From Olavius sp. associated proteobacterium Delta 1 (lineage in GTDB: Bacteria > Desulfobacterota > Desulfobacteria > Desulfobacterales > JAFDCJ01), in contig CACVKW010001192.1 in NCBI GenBank assembly GCA_902749685.1, forward strand, positions 59,200 through 123,199: a DNA stretch of 64,000 nucleotides. Reading direction: 5' to 3'. Of the stretch, positions 16,901-24,109 are shown in pieces. The translations under genes and the position numbers were made by a program. A model generated the notes under the pieces. It saw only the letters and a program-made list of their open reading frames with translations, made no database searches and was not told the DNA's origin. Every line of letters begins with the position of its first letter. Positions within the stretch are counted from its first letter, which is position 1.

Positions 16901-17301
16901 AAGTAGGTGTCCATGCCCTTGAGCAGGTCGGCCCGGTAACCCGGGTCTTCCAGCTCGCGGTTGAGTTCGGTCATATTTTCGTAGACCGGAATATCCTTGG
17001 GCCGGTAGGCTTTGCGGTTGACATCGTGATTGCCGGGAACGATAAAGAGCCGCTCCGGGGAAAGCTCCAGGGCCGCGAGCAGTTTTTTAAAGAAGGTTTG
17101 GGCCAGGGTGTATTCTTCTTTAATCCCGGTTTTGGCGATATCGCCGGTGACCACCACGATCTCCGGTTGCAGATCCTTTTGACGATCGGCCACTATTCGG
17201 TCCAGGAGCGCACCCAGCACGGTGTCTTGGTCGAAGGTGTCTTTGGTGGAGATGTGCAAGTCGGAAATGTGCAGGATTTCGAGCTGATCGGTAGTTTTCA
17301 T
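13963..17301 (-). CDS. DGR target protein 2: metallophosphoesterase-NACHT-FGE-fold protein with VR2
   Basis: An intact protein of 1,112 residues from ATG 17301 (GGAG eight bases before it; in-frame GTG 17331 and ATG 17316 also exist). Numbering from 17331: calcineurin-like metallophosphoesterase about 18-320 (ISDLHIS, VTGDIAKTG, VPGNHDVNR, CGHQHDA); NACHT NTPase about 410-770, with Walker A GHPGSGKTT (427-435), Walker B LLMLDGLDEV (518-527) and LTGRPHG; FGE-sulfatase/C-type-lectin-like domain about 870-1122, with DLAGNVWEWT and the final LRGGSW ... GFRCARI. No signal peptide or membrane segment is seen, so it is probably cytosolic. The layout effector-STAND NTPase-diversified sensor suggests a conflict or immune receptor; that role is inferred. 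Confidence 0.93.
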   Translation of the reverse strand: MKTTDQLEILHISDLHISTKDTFDQDTVLGALLDRIVADRQKDLQPEIVVVTGDIAKTGIKEEYTLAQTFFKKLLAALELSPERLFIVPGNHDVNRKAYRPKDIPVYENMTELNRELEDPGYRADLLKGMDTYFAFIESEFPHLKPLDSRLVPFVTSYAARSGKTISMVGLNSAWMCRKSPDEREIAIGEYQLVRALEESGKQGETDFSLYLFHHPLAWLWETDRRICRKLLDRNIVLCGHQHDAAGGYFHDLDGSLFQFQAGAAYLGVESEWPNRYQHITIDWRANSIHLNFRKFDKTKREWVMDGATGDDGTKTIPFFDTQKLKSPIVKPTLILEWPEAYCQWVTSNYGHMDTEMLQGRGQVITARLPEIFIPLFALDPKKVDTPDSEKVKSEAGQDPVELEVLISRNPSLLVEGHPGSGKTTLLKHIAYCLAEQKPTECRLDGSCDLLPVLILLKDLDPIFDGPKVDTKTGFSAELCLDWYFRQKIASIFDLETVTSFLQSHRVLLMLDGLDEVRLNRRNKIVHAFADLMIKFPGNKIVLTGRPHGISEVPRTRFGSSHAKILALTTDQVREFIRKWFTHLYQSSAGLGAKNAQAMIGEINAHPTIGKLIDNPLMLTAVCILYQDDKELPGQRAELYKKFIDNMLYRRFDEPERVHQFLKHLAYEMHSQRKRSIDRNFAIRILTALNARRKEGKDQGLKNRMDQLFDDIESRCGLLKFENSQYSFWHLTFQEFLTADYISDNSSDHIAAIHSYWGKEWWEESLELYIGYLSIEHMRTANDIIAMALKSADGANFARWRLAARSLLDIHQSRRDSQVVDQAGNRLLEIIDRGAQPKALADAGETLGWLGDPRNLAIFVSIEGGEYDLEELGKHTVEPFEIAKYPVTNSWFGEFIKAGGYEAESLWSPQGQKWLREKKPRQPAFWDERRWKCPNAPVVGVCWYETDAFCRWLTAEQKDGHTYFLPSEVQWQAAAAGKDKREYPWGKEITPDHCNYSDTKLEKTSAAGIFKIGQTPEEMADLAGNVWEWTTSDYHRKQQMKDFEYDASIEKLLEGEKGVDAYLKALEDKKRQLPVLRGGSWINTARDCRSAVRDDGDPSDRYHFIGFRCARI
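13970..14082 (-). repeat. DGR variable repeat VR2
   Basis: 113 bp aligned without gaps to the template repeat. I count 16 substitutions, all at template adenines (coding sense). It encodes the C-terminus of target protein 2 (WINTARDC, then RDDGDPSDRYHF, then IGFRCAR). Confidence 0.96.
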
Positions 17302-17403
17302 GTGAGGAAGCTCCATTTTTATTTGGGTCACATGGATACAGCTAAAACCGCCAGAGAAAAAGCATTCAACATTTACCGGATATTCAGCAGGTTTTCAATG
17401 GAT

Positions 17404-17509
17404 TTAATCCACAGATTTCGCAGATTACACAGATTACAATGAATGTGTGGTGGAGATTGCGAAATCTGCCGGGTTTAATTCCCCGGGGCTTGCCGCGGGG
17501 AAGTTCATT
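17404..17509 (+). repeat. 106-bp dispersed repeat, copy B
   Basis: Same orientation as copy A (7253-7358), with six differences. It lies about 100 bases upstream of target gene 2, so A and B bracket the DGR island, the Lrp regulator and the small membrane protein. Confidence 0.85.
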
Positions 17510-17593
17510 GCGAAATTTCAGATTGTATAATGTGTAAAAAATCGGAGGCAGGCTGGGGCGCTGGTCAAATCCGCCTCATGCCCTTTCCAGATC

Positions 17594-17621
17594 GACCCTA
17601 ACCCTGAACCTTTGAACCTGA
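17594..17621. repeat. degenerate 7-bp tandem repeat (AACCCTG-like)
   Basis: Four heptamers (GACCCTA, ACCCTGA, ACCTTTG, AACCTGA) overlapping the stop codon of the small reading frame at 17598. Confidence 0.5.
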
Positions 17622-17753
17622 CTGTTCTTTAAGCAAATTGTTTTCAATGGCGTTGATCCACTGGGGCGGGTAGGGCACTTTAAATGCGGCGGTGTCTTTT
17701 TGATTGCGTGCATTTAGAAACTCGATTTTGACCAGGAATTGATGCAGGTTCAC
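17598..17753 (-). CDS. small hypothetical protein
   Basis: A 51-residue frame from GTG 17753, overlapping the preceding small gene by four bases (GTGA). Composition is natural (HQFLVKIEFLNARNQKDTAAF, then PYPPQWINAIENNLL) and no family is recognised. The coupling to the upstream membrane peptide suggests either a two-gene unit or one gene split by a frameshift. Confidence 0.4.
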   Translation of the reverse strand: MNLHQFLVKIEFLNARNQKDTAAFKVPYPPQWINAIENNLLKEQSGSKVQG

Positions 17754-17872
17754 GCCTTTATGCGATCGGTCCATTTGCGATCCCGCCAGCGAACCCAGGC
17801 AATATAAGCCATGATCCCGAAAAAAACCACGGCAATAATCAGCCACTGCTGTTGTTTTAATAGTTCTATCAT
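17750..17872 (-). CDS. small single-pass membrane protein
   Basis: A 40-residue frame from ATG 17872 (MIELLKQQQW) with one clear hydrophobic helix (LIIAVVFFGIMAYIAWV) and a basic tail (RWRDRKWTDRIKA). Its TGA stop overlaps the GTG start of the next frame. Size and shape match many small membrane proteins. No function is claimed. Confidence 0.45.
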   Translation of the reverse strand: MIELLKQQQWLIIAVVFFGIMAYIAWVRWRDRKWTDRIKA

Positions 17873-17960
17873 TGCTCTAATTTGCCATTTTTTAGATCAG
17901 AAATGAGATATTTTTTTGATGTGCCCCGCCAAATGGCAGGATTTCACGATTTGATTTTAT

Positions 17961-18210
17961 TTATAAATTGTGTCGATAACCAATGTTGCTGCCCATGGCT
18001 GCCAGAATGGAGTCCACAATTTCTTTATCGCTTTTACCCTTTTGACGAAAATTGCGGATTTGATCGGCATTCAAATGCACCAGTTGAATGCGCTCTTCTT
18101 TGCGAAAGTTTTTCATTTTGATAGACTCGATCTGCAAACCGTTATCTTGAGCAACTTTTTCAGCGTTGTCTCTGATCTGATTGCGCAATGGTTCGGCGAA
18201 ACGGGGATAA
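17961..18210 (-). pseudogene. relic of an uncharacterised (possibly transposase-related) protein
   Basis: Minus-strand frame with a protein-like stretch DYPRFAEPLRNQIRDNAEKV, then QIESIKMKNFRKEERIQ, but without a proper start: the coding texture begins abruptly after the heptad repeat at 18217. From memory, a similar RFAEPLR...NAE...FRKE.RIQ segment occurs near the N-terminus of a large repeat-associated protein family in this group of bacteria; I cannot verify this. The tail (DQIRNFRQKGKSDKEIVDSI) may belong to something else. Best read as a gene fragment. Confidence 0.35.
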
Positions 18211-18216
18211 TCAAAA

Positions 18217-18251
18217 ATGCGAATTTCGTGCTTCGGATTACGAATTTACCG
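18217..18251. repeat. degenerate 7-bp tandem repeat
   Basis: Five heptamers: ATGCGAA, TTTCGTG, CTTCGGA, TTACGAA, TTTACCG. The following 250 bases to 18501 show nothing recognisable. Confidence 0.5.
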
Positions 18252-18501
18252 GACAAGATCAATCACTAAAAAATAAATTCTGTTTGGTTCCGTCTTAACC
18301 GGGTTATAGTTATTGCTAAACTTAAACCTCAATATAGTGATGCCCATTAGGATTCTAATGTATGTATTAAAAAAGTAGCTCCCAAAATAGAAAATAGCTT
18401 GAATCCGAAAAGCGTATTGAATATAGAATTGTTACAAATGAAAACGCAGCACGGAAGCTGGAATGGTGCTAGGCGTAAAGGCTGAAAACGGAGAATCGCA
18501 T

Positions 18502-18681
18502 ATGAAGAAGTATATAAAATGGATTGTATTGGCTCTCATCCTTGCCTTTACCATCGGACTCGAGATCTACAAGGGGGAGGAGGGTAAACTTCCCTGGGCA
18601 ATCCTATTTGCCGCTATAGTCGTTTTCTTTGTATATAATTTCTGGAAAGATAAAGATAAGGAAAGTGGTAACAAGAATTGA
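18502..18681 (+). CDS. small two-helix membrane protein
   Basis: A 59-residue protein from ATG 18502 with GGAG eight bases upstream. Two membrane segments are seen (WIVLALILAFTIGLEIY and LPWAILFAAIVVFFVYNFW), with a charged turn (KGEEGK) between them and a lysine-rich end. No family is recognised. It is nine bases before the zinc-ribbon gene and so probably in one transcript with it. Confidence 0.6.
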   Translation: MKKYIKWIVLALILAFTIGLEIYKGEEGKLPWAILFAAIVVFFVYNFWKDKDKESGNKN

Positions 18682-18690
18682 GGTGCGGAC

Positions 18691-19200
18691 GTGGATCTCA
18701 AATGCCCTAAATGTGGAATTCATCACAGGCAAGAAGATGTTTTCTGCAGCAAGTGCGGAACACGACTTAGACCAGATAATGATGACCCGTTGCTTGATGA
18801 TTCATTCAGACCCGACGCATTGGATCTTTTAGAGACCTTGAATGACTTTCGTGCCTGGATAGATCAGAGAAAGAAAACTAATGTTCGTTTCATGAAGGCC
18901 TACAAAAAGAGGTTAGATGATGTAGGCCCTGCCATCAAGCAGTTCAAACACAAATACGGCAATAATGAAGGAGCTCGGCTAAAACAATTTGAGCTCGTTC
19001 AGGAAATCTTTACCTGCTTTAGTCGCCCGGTTAGATATATGGAAACAAAATTACGGCCATCTGTCGGCATGGGTGTCTGGCAGGAGCGCTGGATGATGAC
19101 AACGGCGGTTGAGCACTATTTGAAAGAGTGTTGCCGGGAAGCCGATCGTCTGTTTAATGAATTAATGAATAAATATCCTTTTCTAGACAAAGCCAAATAA
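18691..19200 (+). CDS. zinc-ribbon protein of unknown function
   Basis: A 169-residue protein starting at GTG 18691 behind GAGGTG. The N-terminus is a zinc ribbon (CPKCG ... CSKCG, residues 5-27). The remainder is helical and charged (KKTNVRFMKAYKKRLDDV, ... EHYLKECCREADRLFNELM), without a known catalytic motif. It follows the small membrane protein closely, and a membrane PH-like protein comes next. Confidence 0.65.
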   Translation: MDLKCPKCGIHHRQEDVFCSKCGTRLRPDNDDPLLDDSFRPDALDLLETLNDFRAWIDQRKKTNVRFMKAYKKRLDDVGPAIKQFKHKYGNNEGARLKQFELVQEIFTCFSRPVRYMETKLRPSVGMGVWQERWMMTTAVEHYLKECCREADRLFNELMNKYPFLDKAK

Positions 19201-19252
19201 TATTGGCAATTACCAAAAGTTGCGGCATACCTGAATACCTTTAGGTGATTTC

Positions 19253-19753
19253 ATGGAAATTATTGAAAAGGGGCATACCATTTCAATTAATGCCGGCAAG
19301 CGGTTTCCGTTCAAAAAGATATTGGCCGATGCAGGGATTGCGGTTGTTTTTATCTGGGGTGTTTTTTACGTCCTTGTTATCTTTCTTTCCAATGATGCTG
19401 GAGAGCTACTCCCTTATTTCATCGCCATCTCATTGTTTCTTATAATACCTCTTGCAGCTGGTGTTTTGATCAGACAATCTCTCCATTATGGTGAGATCCT
19501 ATTTGATGGTGAGAAAAGGCATCTTTCCCTCAAAAGTTTATGGCGCAAACAGCAAGTTTCGTTCGATGATATCAAAGAATTTCAGGTTGACAAATACCGC
19601 ATCAAGACGGGCCTTTTTCTTTATCGATTAGAAGCTGTCCCTTTTTCCGGTAAGCCGCTAAGACTGATTCAAGATGTTCCCGATAAACAATCCCTCCGAT
19701 CCTTTGGCAGAAAGATAGAGAAACTTGTAAATAAGCCCTTAAGCATTAAGTGA
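19253..19753 (+). CDS. membrane protein with PH-like (YdbT/DUF-type) tail
   Basis: A 166-residue protein with two adjacent membrane helices (about 27-48 and 55-75) and a C-terminal beta-rich segment (HYGEILFDGEKRHLSLKSLW ... VSFDDIKEFQVDKYRI). This is the usual plan of small bacterial PH-like membrane proteins. The assignment rests on layout alone. It ends just before a strong hairpin shared with the convergent permease gene. Confidence 0.5.
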   Translation: MEIIEKGHTISINAGKRFPFKKILADAGIAVVFIWGVFYVLVIFLSNDAGELLPYFIAISLFLIIPLAAGVLIRQSLHYGEILFDGEKRHLSLKSLWRKQQVSFDDIKEFQVDKYRIKTGLFLYRLEAVPFSGKPLRLIQDVPDKQSLRSFGRKIEKLVNKPLSIK

Positions 19754-19794
19754 CTAAATTTTCAAAAGTGATAATTTAGTTGCCTCCTGCCCTT

Positions 19795-19830
19795 CTAAAA
19801 AAAGTGGGGTTCGTTTCGAACCCCACTTCT
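19795..19830 (-). terminator. rho-independent terminator of the NCS2 permease gene
   Basis: A perfect 12-bp stem, AAGTGGGGTTCG at 19802-19813 with CGAACCCCACTT at 19817-19828 and a 3-base loop. In minus-strand sense it is followed by a run of T (19796-19801). It may also stop plus-strand transcription from 19753. Confidence 0.85.
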
Positions 19831-19863
19831 AAGATAGTATGATAATAGAGCGCCGTTTATCGA

Positions 19864-21288
19864 TTAGCCGGCTTCAGCCCATGCCTTCAATCCTCTTTCT
19901 TCCTCGGTTCCGGGAATAATATTATCCAGAACAAGACCGATAATTCCGGCCACTGCCATTCCTGTCTTGCCGATCGTTGTGATGATATCGCCAAGCCACA
20001 TTATTCCGACCGGCCAATTGGCGCCCAGTGGAAATTTATCGAAGTATTCAGGCAAACTAAGACCCATGAAGAAAGCAAATCCGATAATGAATAGATTCCG
20101 TGAAGAGGTCATGTCACAAAGGACCAAGTTGGATAAGCCTACCGCAGCAATCATGCCGAAAAGGCCACAGTACATGGCACCGACGACGGGTCCGGGAAGT
20201 GTTGTAAAGATAGCGCCAAACTTAGTAATAAATGCCAGCACAATCATTATGGTGGCTCCCCATCTCACTACGTATCGGCTGGCCACGCGGGTAAGACCGA
20301 TGGCACCGATATTCTCCGAATAGGTTGTAGAACCGTTGCAGGTCTGGAGCAATCCGGCGATGAAGCAGCCGATACCTTCGGTTCCCAATCCCCTACTGAT
20401 TGTAGAAGACGTGGGTGTGGGTGCTTCACTCATTCGGGCGGCTGCATAGTAGTCGCCAAGCGACTCGATCATGGAAGCCAGATACGCGGCCACCATGGCA
20501 AGGATCAGAGCGATCTTAAACTGTGGAAAGCCCCATTTAAAAGGAAGGATTGGTTTGATGCTGACCCATGGAGCTGCGGCCACCTTACTCCAATCGACAT
20601 AAGCTGGATGTCCGGGTCCGACGATTCCCACCAGTGAAATGATAGTTGCAATCGCCCAACCGGTCAGGATCGCCAGTAAAACCGGAAACAGAAGGAATAT
20701 TCGAGACTTTTTTCCTAAAAACTGTGAGTAAATGATCAGGGCAATGATTGTCAATCCGGCAACCAGCCAGCTGCTGCCCTTTCCTTCTGCAAAGGCTACC
20801 GGAGCCCCTACCTTGTACAGAGCCAGACCAATCAGGGCGATGGTGGGTCCAATGGTGATCGGTCCCACATATTTTTTAACCTTCCCGATGACACCGGACC
20901 ACCCCAGAATAATTTCAAAGAAAGAAGCGACAATGATAGCACCGGTGATTTGTTGGATGGCAATCTCATAACCCATTCCCTTTCCTACCGTAGCGCCAAT
21001 GATAACGAATGCCGGGGGCAGAAAGGAGAACGATCCACCTTGGATAACTGGAAGCTTGTTTCCGATGGTTGACTGCAACCAGGTTGTGATTCCCGAACAA
21101 AGAAAGATGGTCGAGATGAGAAGAGCCGTCTCAGCAGGGGGCATTTTCATCGCACCCGCCAATAGAATGGGGATCAAGACCGTGGCTCCAAACATGGTTA
21201 AATAGTGCTGGATCCCCAGAAAGATACTCTCGCTTATAGGTGGCTTGTCATCAATGGTATAGATGATCCACCTTTTTTCTTCAGCCAT
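19864..21288 (-). CDS. uraA: NCS2 nucleobase:cation symporter (uracil permease type)
   Basis: A 474-residue polytopic membrane protein. The family marks are QGGSFSFLPPAFVIIG in the first repeat and NIGAIGLTRVASRYV in the second, with the glutamate pattern ESLGDYYAAARMSEAPTP between. NCS2 carriers import uracil, xanthine or related bases with H+ or Na+. The next gene on the same strand is upstream and encodes beta-ureidopropionase, and the dihydropyrimidine dehydrogenase genes are divergent, so uracil or thymine is the likely cargo. ATG 21288 is used because a strong AAGGAGG precedes it; the longer upstream frame is not needed. Confidence 0.9.
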   Translation of the reverse strand: MAEEKRWIIYTIDDKPPISESIFLGIQHYLTMFGATVLIPILLAGAMKMPPAETALLISTIFLCSGITTWLQSTIGNKLPVIQGGSFSFLPPAFVIIGATVGKGMGYEIAIQQITGAIIVASFFEIILGWSGVIGKVKKYVGPITIGPTIALIGLALYKVGAPVAFAEGKGSSWLVAGLTIIALIIYSQFLGKKSRIFLLFPVLLAILTGWAIATIISLVGIVGPGHPAYVDWSKVAAAPWVSIKPILPFKWGFPQFKIALILAMVAAYLASMIESLGDYYAAARMSEAPTPTSSTISRGLGTEGIGCFIAGLLQTCNGSTTYSENIGAIGLTRVASRYVVRWGATIMIVLAFITKFGAIFTTLPGPVVGAMYCGLFGMIAAVGLSNLVLCDMTSSRNLFIIGFAFFMGLSLPEYFDKFPLGANWPVGIMWLGDIITTIGKTGMAVAGIIGLVLDNIIPGTEEERGLKAWAEAG

Positions 21289-21412
21289 TCTAACCTCCTT
21301 TCGATTTAGTGCGATATATGTTGTTAATGAAAAAAAATACACCTCCTTTTGCTTAAAATTATTGTTTAACGCAAAGCTGTTACGCTTGTGCCGGATGCCT
21401 TATGGAATCAGT

Positions 21413-22291
21413 TTATCGATACTTGCCCACGGTTTCGGTTAGTCCGGTATACTGATCGGGGCGCAGGTCCCTGAAAAATTGCCAGCCGTCACGGACTTCC
21501 CGGATTTCGTCTAAATTCAGGTCGGCAACGACGACTTCATCCTGTTCCTCGCCGCCTTGGACAAGAATTTCACCGCGGGGATCGACAAAATAGCTGGAAC
21601 CGTAAAACCGGCCGAACTCCCAGGGCTTTTCAAGTCCCACCCGGTTATTGGCACCGATAAACACACCGTTGGCCACGGCCTGGGCCGGTTGTTCCAGTTG
21701 CCATAAATACTGGGATTTGCCGGCGGTGGTGGCCGACGGGTTAAATAAAATCTCAGCGCCTTTCAATGCCAGCAGCCGGGCACACTCCGGAAAATGGCGA
21801 TCATAGCAGATATAAACGCCTATTTTAGCGTAGGCGGTTTCAAATATCGGAAACCCCAGATTACCCGGTTTGAAGTAGAATTTTTCCCAGAATCCCGGCC
21901 AGGTATGCGGAATATGAATCTTGCGGAATTTACCGAGACAGGTGCCGTCGGCATCAACGACGGCGGCCGTGTTATAGTAGACACCCGCAATCTCCATTTC
22001 GTAAACCGGTATAATCATCACCATCTGATATTTCTTGGCATATTCGGCCAGTCGGTCGACCGTCGGGCCCGGAACCTTTTCGGCAGTGCCGTACCACTTG
22101 ATGTCCTGTTCGGCGCAGAAATAAGGTCCGTGAAAAATTTCCTGCAGGCAGAGAATCTGAACCCCCTTTTTCCCGGCTTCTTCAATAAGCGGAATGTGTT
22201 TTTCGATCATAGCCGCTTTTATTTCAGCGGGCGTGCCGTCGTGTTTGGCATTGGAGGCCTGGATGTGGGCACATTTTACAATTCTGGACAT
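21413..22291 (-). CDS. beta-ureidopropionase / N-carbamoyl-beta-alanine amidohydrolase (nitrilase family)
   Basis: A 292-residue carbon-nitrogen hydrolase. The catalytic triad is in place: Glu51 (LCLQEIFHGPYFC), Lys124 (KFRKIHIPH) and Cys162 (GVYICYDRHFPE). The HGPYFCAEQD and PHTWPGFWEKFYF segments resemble beta-ureidopropionases. It hydrolyses N-carbamoyl-beta-alanine to beta-alanine, NH3 and CO2, the third step of reductive uracil breakdown. It is transcribed with the permease and away from preT. A second, unrelated carbamoyl hydrolase of the M20 family lies at 30000. Confidence 0.9.
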   Translation of the reverse strand: MSRIVKCAHIQASNAKHDGTPAEIKAAMIEKHIPLIEEAGKKGVQILCLQEIFHGPYFCAEQDIKWYGTAEKVPGPTVDRLAEYAKKYQMVMIIPVYEMEIAGVYYNTAAVVDADGTCLGKFRKIHIPHTWPGFWEKFYFKPGNLGFPIFETAYAKIGVYICYDRHFPECARLLALKGAEILFNPSATTAGKSQYLWQLEQPAQAVANGVFIGANNRVGLEKPWEFGRFYGSSYFVDPRGEILVQGGEEQDEVVVADLNLDEIREVRDGWQFFRDLRPDQYTGLTETVGKYR

Positions 22292-22611
22292 AAATCCCCC
22301 CTCAAATACATTTTCGTTATAATAAAACTAAAGCGAAAAACAGACTACTTATATTGGCAACAGAAAAGGGCGTCAAGTTTTTTATGAAATCATCTAATTT
22401 CCTGCAAGCCAATTGCGGTAACCTGGTCTCGAACTTGACCGGGGGGTGTGTGCGTGCAAAATTGAGGTAGTAATTGACAATTTTTGCCGCAACGCCTAAA
22501 CTCAGCACTTGTGTCAAAATACACAGCGCTTCAATTTAACGGGTAACTTACGGGCAATTAATTGTCATCCAACCAACTGTTTAACGATATTTAATTAAGG
22601 AGGAGATAGTT
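22292..22611. promoter_or_regulatory. divergent promoter region of the pyrimidine cluster
   Basis: 320 bases between the divergent beta-ureidopropionase and preT genes. It must hold both promoters. No operator palindrome is convincing by eye. The preT ribosome site AAGGAGGAG is at its right end. Confidence 0.4.
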
Positions 22612-23964
22612 GTGAGCAATGCTGAAAAATTTAAGCGAATGAGCAGGGGGCTTGACCTGGCCCAGGCGGTCGCCGAAGCCGATCGCTGCCTGCTTTGCCA
22701 TGACGCGCCGTGCTCGGAGGCGTGCCCGGCTGACACCAAGCCGGCTGAATTCATTCGTAAACTGCGGTTTAAAAACGTTACCGGGGCGATTCGCACGATC
22801 AAGGAAAACAACATTTTAGGGGGAGCCTGTGGCGTCCTGTGTCCGACCTCCCGCCTGTGCGAGGAAAAGTGCAGCGCCATGTTTAAATCCCAAGATCGTC
22901 CCGAAGGTGCTGACCATCCCATCCAGATCGGCGCCATCCAACGGTTTTTAGTCGAACATTCCTGGGATAGAGACTTTATAGTTTTTGAAAAACCCACGGT
23001 GCGCCCGGAAAAAGTGGCGGTGGTGGGATCCGGGCCCGGCGGATTGAGCTGTGCCGCCGAGCTGGCCAAAGATGGTTATCAGGTGACGGTCCTGGAGGCC
23101 AAACCCGAACCCGGCGGAGTGCTGCGGTATGGTGTTGTATCATACAGATTTGACATGGATTTTCTCGCACATGAAATGGATGATATTAAGGCATTGGGAG
23201 TCCAATTCCAATGCAACTCTGCCGTCAGCGGCAAAGCGGGCGCTGAAGAACTAATGCAAAACGGTTTTGATGCGGTATTCCTGGCTCCCGGGCTCTGGGC
23301 AGCCGCCAGTATCAAATCGACCGGCCGCGACATCGATGGCCTTTTTTCATCGGTGGATTATCTGTCTGCTCTGCGCGATGGCCGTTTTGAAGAAGTGGAA
23401 AAGAAAATCCAAGGCAAAACCGTAGCGGTCATCGGCGGCGGGTCGGTGGCGATGGATTGTATTGAGTCTGCCGTCAGGCTTGAGGCCAAAGATGTCTATC
23501 TGATCTACCGGCGTTCATACTGCCAGATGCCGGCCGAAGCCGATGAGAGAATCGAGGCGCTGGACTGCGGGGTTCATTTCCTGCTGCTGAATCAACCGCT
23601 GGATTATGTAACGGATGACCAAAATCGCCTGTTGGGACTGAGACTGGTCCGCACGCGTTTGGCAGAGCCCGACGGGTCGGGTCGCAGGCGGCCTGAAAAC
23701 ATCGAGGGTTCCGAATGGATCATGGACACCGATGTGGTGATCGAGGCCATCGGCAACATCGCCCCTGAAGATTCACCGCAGTGGTATCCCAACGTTAATA
23801 TCGATGATAAAAAACTCATTAAAGTGGATCCGGCAACCGGTAAAACCTCGCTCGACGGTATTTTTGCCGGCGGTGATATCGTGCGCGGCCCGGCCCTGGT
23901 GGTCCAGGCGGTTGCCGACGGTAAACTGGCTGCTGCGGCCATCAAGGAATACCTGCGGAAATAG
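22612..23964 (+). CDS. preT: dihydropyrimidine dehydrogenase, NAD(P)-binding FAD subunit
   Basis: A 450-residue flavoprotein of the GltD/PreT family, starting at GTG 22612. The N-terminal domain binds Fe-S clusters (CLLCHDAPCSEACP and GGACGVLCPTSRLCEEKC). An FAD-binding Rossmann motif VAVVGSGPGGLSCAAEL follows near residue 140, then an NAD(P) motif VAVIGGGSVAMDC near 275, and a final GGDIVRGPALVVQAVADGK. It passes electrons from NAD(P)H to PreA, which reduces uracil to dihydrouracil (or works in reverse). It lies 145 bases before preA. Confidence 0.9.
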   Translation: MSNAEKFKRMSRGLDLAQAVAEADRCLLCHDAPCSEACPADTKPAEFIRKLRFKNVTGAIRTIKENNILGGACGVLCPTSRLCEEKCSAMFKSQDRPEGADHPIQIGAIQRFLVEHSWDRDFIVFEKPTVRPEKVAVVGSGPGGLSCAAELAKDGYQVTVLEAKPEPGGVLRYGVVSYRFDMDFLAHEMDDIKALGVQFQCNSAVSGKAGAEELMQNGFDAVFLAPGLWAAASIKSTGRDIDGLFSSVDYLSALRDGRFEEVEKKIQGKTVAVIGGGSVAMDCIESAVRLEAKDVYLIYRRSYCQMPAEADERIEALDCGVHFLLLNQPLDYVTDDQNRLLGLRLVRTRLAEPDGSGRRRPENIEGSEWIMDTDVVIEAIGNIAPEDSPQWYPNVNIDDKKLIKVDPATGKTSLDGIFAGGDIVRGPALVVQAVADGKLAAAAIKEYLRK

Positions 23965-23999
23965 ATTGAATAGTGAAAATTGAAGATTGAAGATTTAAG
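23965..23999. repeat. degenerate 7-bp tandem repeat (ATTGAAG)
   Basis: Five heptamers starting at the preT stop: ATTGAAT, AGTGAAA, ATTGAAG, ATTGAAG, ATTTAAG. Confidence 0.6.
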
Positions 24000-24109
24000 G
24001 TATCCTGTCATTTTATTTTCAGGTGTAAATTCGAATATTCAAGCTCAATTCTAAAATTTTGCATTGGGTAAAGTTTGCTAAGCAAACTCACTATACAGGA
24101 GGACCAAGC

